A stretch of 23,311 nt of DNA from JAAYJR01 sp964545315 (GTDB taxonomy: Bacteria; Bacteroidota; Bacteroidia; Bacteroidales; Prolixibacteraceae). The DNA is taken from positions 1-23,311 of the forward strand of contig CAZJGI010000050.1 of assembly GCA_964545315.1 (NCBI GenBank), in the 5' to 3' direction. Positions 16,604 through 23,311 of this stretch are shown here, piece after piece; position 1 is the stretch's first letter, and each line of letters begins with the position of its first letter. Both the position numbers and the translations under genes were made by a program. The notes beneath the pieces were generated by a model that had not been told where the DNA came from, ran no database searches, and saw only the letters and a list, made by a program, of their open reading frames with translations.

Positions 16604-17440
16604 ATGAACCGTTTCAGGACATTTGGCCTCATGGCCATCTTGACCTTTTTGTTCATCTTTATAGGAGGCGCCATCGGAGGCCAGAGCGGAATGCTTATTG
16701 CCCTGCTGCTGGCGGGTGCTATGAACTTCATAAGCTACTATTTCAGTGACAAAATGGTTTTAAAAGCCTACAGGGCAGAACCACTTCCTGAAAACCATAA
16801 AGTGGCATTGATGGTAAAAGACCTTGCTTCAAAAGCAGGGTTGCCTACCCCCGGAGCGTATATCATTAACCAGGATCAGCCTAATGCTTTTGCAACAGGC
16901 AGAAATCCCGAACATGCCGCTGTAGTAGTAACAAGAGGTTTGGTAAATAGTATGAATGATAATGAACTTTCAGGAGTACTTGCTCATGAACTCGGACATA
17001 TTGCAAACAGGGACATTCTCATAGGAACTATTGCAGCTACCCTGGCAGGTGCAATCTCTTACCTGGGATATGCTGCCAGGTTTGGAATTGCAGACAGAAG
17101 AAGCAATAACCAGGGGAGTAATGTAATATTTGTTTTGTTAGCTATGATCCTGGCCCCAATTGCTGCTTCCCTTATTAGAATGGCTATTTCCAGAACCAGA
17201 GAGTTTAAAGCAGATCATTTTGGCGCTAAAGTAAGCGGGAACCCACTCTTCCTGAGTAACGCCCTTGCAAAACTGGAAAACCAGAGCAAACAGATTCCTA
17301 TGAGGGGAAATCAGGCTACATCACATATGTTCATAGTCTATCCATTCTCCGGAAAATCGTTTACAAAACTATTCTCTACGCATCCTCCAACAGCAGAAAG
17401 AATAAAAAGATTGAAAGAGTTAGCTGCATCCGGCCTGTAA
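16604..17440 (+). CDS. htpX: Membrane zinc metalloprotease HtpX
   Basis: This 278-residue M48B protease has two N-terminal membrane segments (about 8-26 and 29-47). The zinc motif HELGH is at 128-132 (His128, Glu129, His132), with Glu200 in RTREFKADHFGA as third zinc ligand. Two hydrophobic stretches follow the active site (about 140-160 and 173-193). A terminal THPPTAERIKRL motif (about 259-270) is typical of HtpX. The family degrades misfolded inner-membrane proteins, with its active site facing the cytoplasm. It is the last gene of the dodecin-Kbp-HtpX group; I see no clear terminator after it. Confidence 0.94.
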   Translation: MNRFRTFGLMAILTFLFIFIGGAIGGQSGMLIALLLAGAMNFISYYFSDKMVLKAYRAEPLPENHKVALMVKDLASKAGLPTPGAYIINQDQPNAFATGRNPEHAAVVVTRGLVNSMNDNELSGVLAHELGHIANRDILIGTIAATLAGAISYLGYAARFGIADRRSNNQGSNVIFVLLAMILAPIAASLIRMAISRTREFKADHFGAKVSGNPLFLSNALAKLENQSKQIPMRGNQATSHMFIVYPFSGKSFTKLFSTHPPTAERIKRLKELAASGL

Positions 17441-17553
17441 TATTTTCCGTTTAAAAAATATCTACCTATGCCCTGAACCCTTTACAGGGAGTGATTGTTA
17501 TATTGTTTAAAACAAAAAAAGATGAATGCCTGATGACGAAAAAAAATAAAAAC

Positions 17554-17561
17554 TATATTTG
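17554..17561 (+). promoter_or_regulatory. Candidate -7 box upstream of ceramidase-like protein 1
   Basis: TATATTTG is a perfect TAnnTTTG match and would give a leader of about 120 nt. A small inverted repeat, GTCCT-TGCTC-AGGAC (17561-17575), begins at its last base, right over the predicted start of transcription. A second, weaker arrangement lies closer to the gene: TTGG at 17620-17623, then TATACTTC at 17644-17651. I cannot choose between them. Confidence 0.35.
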
Positions 17562-17689
17562 TCCTTGCTCAGGACTATTCAACCCTATACAATTTAAATA
17601 TCATCTGTCAGGATTGGAGTTGGTGAAAGTTTATTAAAAAATATATACTTCCATATTAACATTATAAATCTCTAAAAATTTGTATTATA

Positions 17690-19171
17690 ATGAAAAATGT
17701 AAAAATAATTTTGAGAATTTCCTTGTTATTTTTCCTCCTTGTAAATATTCAGGCTGTTAATGCAAAACACTTGTATTCAGAAGGAGCTACCAACGAGGAA
17801 AAAATTTTTAAGGCCGGGGCCGCGACGAGCAATATTACCCCACATCTTGGTGGAGGCATTGTTGGCAACTTTGGTACACCTCCTCCTGCAACTTATATCC
17901 ACGATGAATTACATGCCCGTTGCCTGGTGTTGGATGATGGTTCCACAAAACTGGTGTTTATCATTGCTGATATAATCGGACTTAACAGAGACCTTATTGA
18001 TGAAGCAAAAAAGATAATAACAGAAGAAACAGGGATACCGACGAGTAATATTCTGGTTTCAGCTATCCATACCCACTCTGCAACAAGTGCACAGGGGGAA
18101 GGTGATAAAAGAAAAAACTGGAGTGCTAATGGACAGTTTGATGATTATCAAAAACTCATTATAAGAAGATTTGGAGATGCAGCCAGGATAGCAATTAATA
18201 ATCTTGAACCTGCAGTAATAGGATGGGGAGCAGGAAATGTTCCCGAACATGTTTTTGTCCGTCGTTGGAAAATGAAACCGGGCACACCAGTAGTCAGCCC
18301 TTATGGAGAACCCGATCAAGTAGTAATGAATCCGGGAATTGGCAACCCTGATCTCCTTGAACCTGCAGGTAAACCTGATACACAGGTTTCTTTCATTTCA
18401 GTAAAGTCAACTTCAGGAAAGCCCATTGCCCTATTGGCAAATTATGGCCTCCATTATGTTGGTGGTGTGCCTAAAGGACATATTTCAGCAGATTACTTTG
18501 CAGTGTTTGCCGACCGTATTCAGGAATTACTAAAAGCAGACAGGCAAGACCCTCCCTTCGTTGGAATTATGTCAAACGGAACGTCAGGGGATGTCAATAA
18601 TATTAACTTTGCAGGCCCTCGTGAAAATAATCCACCCTATGCAAAAATGAGAATAGTGGCTGAAGATGTCGCCAGAGAAGTATTCAGAGTCCATAACAAA
18701 ATAGAATTTCATGACTGGGTTCTACTTAAAGCAACTGCAGAAAATATGACTCTGAATGTAAGAAAACCTGACAATGAGCTTAAAAAACGTTCAGAAGATG
18801 TTTTAAAACGACCTGATACCGTAAAACCGATTCACCCACTTGAAAAACCTTATGCAGAAAGAGCTCTTTCATTGCTTAACTGGCCTGACCAGGTCGACAT
18901 TGTGGTGCAAACATTCAGAATTGGTGATCTGGGTGTGGCTGCAATTCCTTTTGAAACATTCGCAGAAACCGGAATGGAAATCAAAGCAAACAGCCCATTC
19001 CAAGCAACTTTTGTAATTGAACTGGCAAATGGCTGTTACGGGTATTTACCTACAAAGGAACAACATGAAATGGGAGGATATGAAACATGGCTCAGTACAA
19101 ATAAAGTTGAAAAGGAAGCCTCTGGAAAAATAGTCTCCGCCATATTGAGCCAATTTGCAAGTATGAAGTAA
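17690..19171 (+). CDS. Neutral-ceramidase-fold exported protein, paralog 1
   Basis: This 493-residue protein has a cleavable signal peptide (cut probably after VNA, residue 25) and one neutral/alkaline ceramidase N-terminal domain. The four zinc ligands expected from neutral ceramidases can be matched: His127 in AIHTHS, His255 in NYGLHYVGG, Glu422 in PFETF and Tyr452 in GYLPT. The amidase hexapeptide GDVSPN of known ceramidases reads GDVNNI here (300-305): the serine is Asn303. The C-terminal immunoglobulin-like domain of classical enzymes is missing. It is highly similar to paralog 2: over residues 244-307, 60 of 64 positions are identical. I infer a periplasmic metal-dependent hydrolase whose substrate need not be ceramide. 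It is followed by the repeat block at 19213-19295. Confidence 0.85.
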   Translation: MKNVKIILRISLLFFLLVNIQAVNAKHLYSEGATNEEKIFKAGAATSNITPHLGGGIVGNFGTPPPATYIHDELHARCLVLDDGSTKLVFIIADIIGLNRDLIDEAKKIITEETGIPTSNILVSAIHTHSATSAQGEGDKRKNWSANGQFDDYQKLIIRRFGDAARIAINNLEPAVIGWGAGNVPEHVFVRRWKMKPGTPVVSPYGEPDQVVMNPGIGNPDLLEPAGKPDTQVSFISVKSTSGKPIALLANYGLHYVGGVPKGHISADYFAVFADRIQELLKADRQDPPFVGIMSNGTSGDVNNINFAGPRENNPPYAKMRIVAEDVAREVFRVHNKIEFHDWVLLKATAENMTLNVRKPDNELKKRSEDVLKRPDTVKPIHPLEKPYAERALSLLNWPDQVDIVVQTFRIGDLGVAAIPFETFAETGMEIKANSPFQATFVIELANGCYGYLPTKEQHEMGGYETWLSTNKVEKEASGKIVSAILSQFASMK

Positions 19172-19212
19172 CCATCTTAATAAGAAAATATTTTCCCGCA
19201 AAAAAGAAAACT

Positions 19213-19295
19213 TCTTTACGTTGCGTCCGTAGCGTGAAAAATATTTCTTGGCGGGCGTTGCGCGAAAATCTTTACGTTGCGCCCGTAGCGTGAAA
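19213..19295. repeat. Two 27-bp direct repeats between convergent genes
   Basis: Copies at 19213-19239 and 19269-19295 agree at 26 of 27 positions; the core reads ACGTTGCGyCCGTAGCGT. A partial third piece (GGGCGTTGCGCGAAAATC, about 19253-19270) lies between them. Each core can fold into a short stem with two G-T wobble pairs. The block lies between the 3' ends of ceramidase-like gene 1 and the AraC gene, so a role as a bidirectional transcription end is possible. An interspersed intergenic repeat is equally possible. Confidence 0.6.
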
Positions 19296-19319
19296 CATTT
19301 CACTTATATACTCAAACCC

Positions 19320-19959
19320 CTATACCATCCTTGTCGCATTTAGCTCCTGAAATTCTTTAGGAGTCTGTCCCTTTATCCTTTTAAACTGCCTGTTAAAATT
19401 GGAAAGATTNNNNNNNNNNNNNNNNNNNNNNNNNNNNNNNNNNNNNNNNNNNNNNNNNNNNNNNNNNNNNNNNNNNNNNNNNNNNNNNNNNNNNNNNNNN
19501 NNNNNNNNNAGTATACAATTGATCGGTATCATTCATTTTTAACATCCGGTTGATCATCGGTATTATTTGCTTTTTACAACCTCCGTATACTTCGAATCCT
19601 CTTGATGATCGTAACAAAAAATCTTTAAGAGGCTTATTCTCACGGACTTCAAAAAAATTATCCCCTAGAAAATTGTAGGTAAACTGAATAACAATCCCTT
19701 CACCGGTGAATGAATGGTCACAATCGAAATAGTCCTTATCACACCTCCATTCATGAGGCGTATCCGATCCTATGAATACAAGATCATTATCCTCAAACCG
19801 GTCTATATGATCTCCGACCATCCTCTTCCCCCTTCCCTTCCTTATAAGTACAAATTCATATTCAGGGTGCCGGTGCCAGGGTGAGAATGGCTTTTTTTCG
19901 TGATATACAATAAATGACTTATTAGGTTCTTTGAATAATCTTATTTCTGATACCTTCAT
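19320..19959 (-). CDS. AraC family regulator with cupin sensor domain, interrupted by assembly gap
   Basis: The N-terminal part (150 codons, 19959 down to 19510) is an AraC-type cupin sensor domain. It contains PWHRHPEYEFVLIRKGRG (27-44) and a DNDLVFIGSDTPHEW strand pair (57-71). The C-terminal part (29 codons plus stop, 19409 down to 19320) is the end of the second helix-turn-helix: NLSNFNRQFKRIKGQTPKEF. Both fit one protein, but the intervening sequence is replaced by 100 Ns, and the two parts are not in the same frame across those Ns. The gene itself need not be broken. Relatives of about 290 residues suggest roughly 110 residues are missing. It is divergent from ceramidase-like gene 2 and convergent with gene 1, and so is the likely regulator of this cluster. 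Confidence 0.85.
19410..19509. other. Assembly gap of exactly 100 N
   Basis: The run of exactly 100 undetermined bases is a typical scaffold placeholder, so its length need not be the true distance. It removes the linker and first helix-turn-helix of the AraC regulator. Confidence 0.97.
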
Positions 19960-20084
19960 AATTTCATAAAATTAATGGTATGAATATACATAATTATATT
20001 AGAAACCACTCATTATTTCAGCTCAATTCTGAAGAAAAGTATCATTAATCCAAAGATTAGTATTATCTTTAGTCAGATGATAAT

Positions 20085-20100
20085 TATGTGTATGCACATA
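20085..20100. promoter_or_regulatory. Palindromic candidate operator between AraC and ceramidase-like gene 2
   Basis: TATGTG-TATG-CACATA is a perfect 6-bp inverted repeat in the 223-bp divergent spacer. A second one, ATGATA-AAA-TATCAT, lies at 20131-20145. A near-match to the -7 box (TATCTTTA, 20064-20071) precedes both. A regulator binding here is plausible, but AraC proteins usually prefer direct repeats, so the assignment is weak. Confidence 0.3.
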
Positions 20101-20182
20101 AAAATTATAATTTTACAATTCAGATATTTAATGATAAAATATCATAAGGTATCAATTATATAAAATATAAATATCTCAATCA

Positions 20183-21673
20183 ATGAATAATACAAAATTC
20201 TCATTTCATTCTATTTTACCTCCGGTAATACTATTGTTAATATTAATAACAGATTCCGTATTTGCCCGCAACTCTTCCAATCCGGCGCCTTCCGTTGAAC
20301 AAAAGAAGGTATTCATGGCAGGAGCTGCAACAAGCAATATTACACCTTCATTAGGTGGGGGCATAATAGGAGGCTGGGGTACTCCTGAGGCAACCCATAT
20401 CCATGATGAACTTCATGCCAGATGCCTGGTTTTGGATGATGGGTCAACAAAGCTTGTTTTTATTGTTGCTGATCTTCTCGGTATAGACCAGGATGTGGTT
20501 GAGGAAGCAAAAAGAATAATTGAGAATGAAACAGGAATCCCATCAGCCAATGTTATTATTTCAGCAATACACACTCATTCTGCAACAAGTGTAATGGGTG
20601 AAGGCATTAAACGCAGACAATGGCACTACGGTGAACCATTTGATGAATATCAAAGTTTCGTTATTCGCAGATTTGGAGATGTAGTCCGTATTGCAGTTAA
20701 TAACCTCGAACCCGCATGCATTGGCTGGGGGGTTGGTAACGTGCCGGAACATGTTTTTGTGCGTCGCTGGCATATGAAACCAGGTGCTAATGTACCTGAT
20801 CCTTTTGGAGGGCAGGATAAGGTAAAAATGAACCCCGGGATAGGAAATCCTAATATGTTAAAACCGGCAGGTATACCTGACCCTGAAGTTTCATTTATTT
20901 CAGTACAATCAAAAGAAGGAAAACCAATTGCATTACTGGCTAATTATTCCCTTCACTATGTTGGCGGGGTACCAAAAGGTCATATCTCTGCAGATTATTT
21001 TGCTGTTTTTGCCGACCGTATTCAGGAATTATTAAAGGCTGACAGACAAGTCCCACCATTTGTGGGTATTATGTCTAACGGCACTTCAGGTAATGTAAAT
21101 AATATTAATTACGGTGGAAAACCTGAAAAACATCCTCCTTATGAAAAAATGCGTATCGTTGCCGATGATATTGCCAGAGAAGTATTCAGGGTACATAATA
21201 AAATTAAGTTCCACGACTGGGTACCACTGGCTGCAGCAAGCGAAAAGCTTACCCTCACCGTACGTAAACCGGATTCTAAAATGATTGAGAAAGCACAAAC
21301 AGTTCTTAAACAACCTGTATCGGTAAAACTGGTGCATCCCCATGAAAAAATATATGCAGAAAGAATTTTGTATATGGTTGACTGGCCTGATCAAATAGAT
21401 GTTATCCTGCAAGCTTTCAGGATTGGAGATTTGGGGATAGCAACTTCACCTTTTGAAACATTCACAGACACTGGAATGGAAATCAAGGAAAAAAGTCCGT
21501 TTAAAACAACATTTACAATAGAATTAGCTAACGGATATCATGGATATCTGCCAACACCTGAGCAACATGATCTTGGAGGATATGAGACATGGCTTAGTAC
21601 AAGCCGTGTTGAAAAAGATGCTTCAACAATACTGATGAAGAAATTATTAGCAATGCTTGCTTCCTTAAAATGA
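20183..21673 (+). CDS. Neutral-ceramidase-fold exported protein, paralog 2
   Basis: This 496-residue protein has a signal peptide (cut probably after VFA, residue 28) and the same single-domain organisation as paralog 1. Zinc ligands match at His130 (AIHTHS), His258 (NYSLHYVGG), Glu425 (PFETF) and Tyr455 (GYLPT). The ceramidase amidase hexapeptide reads GNVNNI (303-308), so both the Asp and the Ser of GDVSPN are replaced by Asn. It lies next to the divergent AraC gene and heads a probable operon with paralog 3 (gap 43 bp) and the Tat protein at the window end. Similarity to paralog 1 is visible at DNA level too, which suggests a fairly recent duplication around the AraC gene. Confidence 0.85.
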   Translation: MNNTKFSFHSILPPVILLLILITDSVFARNSSNPAPSVEQKKVFMAGAATSNITPSLGGGIIGGWGTPEATHIHDELHARCLVLDDGSTKLVFIVADLLGIDQDVVEEAKRIIENETGIPSANVIISAIHTHSATSVMGEGIKRRQWHYGEPFDEYQSFVIRRFGDVVRIAVNNLEPACIGWGVGNVPEHVFVRRWHMKPGANVPDPFGGQDKVKMNPGIGNPNMLKPAGIPDPEVSFISVQSKEGKPIALLANYSLHYVGGVPKGHISADYFAVFADRIQELLKADRQVPPFVGIMSNGTSGNVNNINYGGKPEKHPPYEKMRIVADDIAREVFRVHNKIKFHDWVPLAAASEKLTLTVRKPDSKMIEKAQTVLKQPVSVKLVHPHEKIYAERILYMVDWPDQIDVILQAFRIGDLGIATSPFETFTDTGMEIKEKSPFKTTFTIELANGYHGYLPTPEQHDLGGYETWLSTSRVEKDASTILMKKLLAMLASLK

Positions 21674-21716
21674 ATGAGTATATATTCCGAACCGGGATAA
21701 TTAAAATATTATAAAA

Positions 21717-23129
21717 ATGTCTGACAGAAGAAATTTTATAAAACAACTAACCGCTGCCGCCATTGCTGGCACTATACCTTCTGCAGCGGTAGCTAATAGC
21801 ATAAGTCAACCCGCAGGGGTAAATGAAGCATCAAATAGCGGTTCCCTTTTTGTCGGTTGGGCCGTTGCTGATATTACCCCACAAAAACCTGTCGCACTGA
21901 CAGGCAATATGGGTAAAACAATTTCAGAATCAGTAATGGATCCTTTGAATGCTGTTGTATTGGCTTTGGAGACAAAAAATGAAAACGGCACAAAAGAACA
22001 AGCTGTTATGGTTTCCTGCGACCTGCTCTTCATAAGAAGACAGACACAGCAAAAATTGCAAAGAATAATTGAAACAAAACTATCAGATTTCGACTCTTCT
22101 AAATTATTCCTGAATGCTATTCACACACATGCAGGCCCTGGTGTAATTGACGGAGAATTTAACGGAATGTATGATGTCAGTAAAGATGAAGGAGTAATGA
22201 AACCTTCAGAATATGAAGAATTCATGATTCAACAAATATCGCAGGCAGTTATAAAAGCATGGGGGAATAAAAAAGAGGGCGGATTCTCATGGGGACTTGG
22301 AAATGCAGTGCTGGGACATAACCGAAGGACTGTGCAATATGACGGGTCTTCGAGAATGTATGGAGTCAATGATCCCGGTTTCGCTCACTACGAAGGCACC
22401 CACGATGACAGAGTACAGTTTTTGTTTTTCTGGGATAAAAACAAAAAATTAACCGGAATTCTTATCAATACTGTTGCAACAGCACAGGCAGGTGGAACCG
22501 GGAAAAAGGTATCACCAGACTTTTATCATGATGTCAGAGAGAAAATCAGGGATAAATATGGCAAAGATGTATTTGTATTTATTCAAGTGGGGGCAGCAGG
22601 CGATATAACCCCCGTTGCACATGAATATACATACAGGAGAGCTGAAACTGAGATGCTAAAGAGAAAAGGATTAACCTTCAAACAGGAACTGGGTAGCCGA
22701 TTGGCAAATGCTGTTGATGAAGTTATGCCCTGGGTGAAGGATGATATTCAATATAATACAATATTTAATCACCAGGTGGTAAATGTCCAAATTCCGGTAA
22801 AAGACCCTCCTGCAAATCCTTTCTATATAGTAGACCATGTTAATCCTGCAGAGTTACACGTGCTGCGGCTGGGGGATATTGCAATCGCAACTAATCCGTT
22901 TGAATTATTTATCGATTACGGGATTTTAATCAAGGCTCAAAGTAAAGCAATCCTTACCTTTCTCGTTCAGCTGTCATGTCACCACAGTGGTTATCTACCC
23001 ACTGAAAGAGCAGAAAAAGGAGGGGGCTATAGTGCTGACAAATACCTTGTCGGTCATGAAGGAGGATATAAGCTTGTCAGTGAGACCGTTAAGCACATCA
23101 ATAAAATGTGGGAACAGACTTTTTTATAA
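21717..23129 (+). CDS. Neutral-ceramidase-fold protein with Tat-type signal, paralog 3
   Basis: This 470-residue protein is clearly more diverged than paralogs 1 and 2. It has a twin-arginine-type leader (DRRNFIKQLTAAAIAG, 3-18), unlike the Sec leaders of the other two. It keeps AIHTHAGPG (His136, His138), Glu396 in NPFELF and Tyr426 in GYLPT. At the position of the second zinc His, equal-length alignment to paralogs 1 and 2 puts Thr255 (NTVATAQAGG), so this ligand is lost. The amidase hexapeptide reads GDITPV (295-300), with Thr298 in place of Ser. Tat export suggests folding, perhaps with a cofactor, before transport. It may be a different enzyme of the same pathway or a non-catalytic partner. 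It is in the same operon as paralog 2. Confidence 0.8.
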   Translation: MSDRRNFIKQLTAAAIAGTIPSAAVANSISQPAGVNEASNSGSLFVGWAVADITPQKPVALTGNMGKTISESVMDPLNAVVLALETKNENGTKEQAVMVSCDLLFIRRQTQQKLQRIIETKLSDFDSSKLFLNAIHTHAGPGVIDGEFNGMYDVSKDEGVMKPSEYEEFMIQQISQAVIKAWGNKKEGGFSWGLGNAVLGHNRRTVQYDGSSRMYGVNDPGFAHYEGTHDDRVQFLFFWDKNKKLTGILINTVATAQAGGTGKKVSPDFYHDVREKIRDKYGKDVFVFIQVGAAGDITPVAHEYTYRRAETEMLKRKGLTFKQELGSRLANAVDEVMPWVKDDIQYNTIFNHQVVNVQIPVKDPPANPFYIVDHVNPAELHVLRLGDIAIATNPFELFIDYGILIKAQSKAILTFLVQLSCHHSGYLPTERAEKGGGYSADKYLVGHEGGYKLVSETVKHINKMWEQTFL

Positions 23130-23172
23130 TAATAAAATTACTTTTTTACTTACAAACTAAAGTTTTTCTAAT

Positions 23173-23311
23173 ATGACAAATCGCAGAAAATTTATTAAAC
23201 AAATGACTGCAGCAGGTATTGCAGCAAGTATGCCTTCAGCTCTGCTTGCACAGCATAAACCTGCAGCTAATGACCTGATCTGGGCTAACCTTCTCCACCT
23301 GAGCTATAACA
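23173..23311 (+). CDS. Tat-exported protein, start only (3' truncated by window edge)
   Basis: Forty-six codons are visible. They begin with a twin-arginine leader (NRRKFIKQMTAAGIAAS, 3-19) and a probable AxA-like cleavage region (ALLA, 23-26), and continue into DLIWANLLHLSYN. The leader resembles that of paralog 3 almost position by position. The start lies 43 bp after paralog 3 on the same strand, the same gap as between paralogs 2 and 3. The mature domain cannot be assigned from so few residues; a glycan-active enzyme is a guess from context only. Confidence 0.7.
   Translation, partial: MTNRRKFIKQMTAAGIAASMPSALLAQHKPAANDLIWANLLHLSYN

Noticed and set aside
17471..17489. Hairpin CCCTG...CAGGG after htpX
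   Set aside because: The stem has only five pairs, the loop is long and no T-run follows, so it is not a credible terminator.
19046..19303. Minus-strand 85-codon ORF across the repeat block and the end of ceramidase-like gene 1
   Set aside because: It overlaps a well-supported gene antisense and its remaining part is a translation of the direct repeats.
1..23311. CRISPR arrays, tRNA or rRNA genes, intact insertion sequences, prophage genes
   Set aside because: I looked for regularly spaced repeats, cloverleaf-like segments and transposase or integrase motifs and saw none. Absence of a tRNA is by eye only.

Overview
The window looks like a piece of a Bacteroidota genome, most plausibly a Bacteroidales/Marinilabiliales-type environmental organism, from a draft assembly (it carries a run of exactly 100 Ns). 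The reasons are moderate-to-low GC, few Shine-Dalgarno sites, several upstream regions with perfect matches to the Bacteroidota -7 promoter box TAnnTTTG, and the gene repertoire: an alginate-lyase-family protein, an ExuT-like MFS carrier, Tat-exported Gfo/Idh/MocA and hydrolase-like proteins, and an AraC/cupin regulator. Family names are from recognition of motifs; no database search was possible.

Layout. (1) 1-7022, catabolic block: a 5'-truncated alginate-lyase-family protein and a gamma-glutamyltransferase-like protein on the plus strand; a Gfo/Idh/MocA dehydrogenase followed by a hexuronate-type MFS transporter on the minus strand; a 603-bp spacer with a long inverted-repeat element and an orphan terminator-like hairpin; then a Tat-exported Gfo/Idh/MocA protein. 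There is no SusC/SusD pair here, so this is not a classical polysaccharide utilisation locus, at least within the window. (2) 7160-13320, a MacAB-TolC-like tripartite export system with unusual architecture: two different MacA/HlyD-type adaptors, a MacB-type permease without its own ATPase, a TolC-like outer-membrane channel, and a LolD/MacB-type ATPase encoded on the other strand, overlapping tail to tail with the second adaptor. (3) 13346-17440, mostly housekeeping and stress genes: an Rnk/GreA-GreB-type factor cotranscribed with the ATPase, a small membrane protein, a SLC13/DASS sodium-coupled anion symporter, then a probable dodecin - Kbp (BON-LysM) - HtpX operon. (4) 17690 to the end: three neutral-ceramidase-fold exported proteins, an AraC regulator interrupted by the assembly gap, and the start of a further Tat-exported protein.

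The most interesting part is region 4. All three ceramidase-like proteins keep the overall fold landmarks, but the GDVSPN amidase motif of known neutral ceramidases is changed in each: the serine is Asn in two and Thr in one. The third has also lost one of the four expected zinc ligands. Together with the Tat proteins and the AraC regulator they look like a regulated periplasmic pathway for an unknown substrate rather than plain ceramide hydrolysis. The second point of interest is the two-adaptor, split-ATPase exporter.
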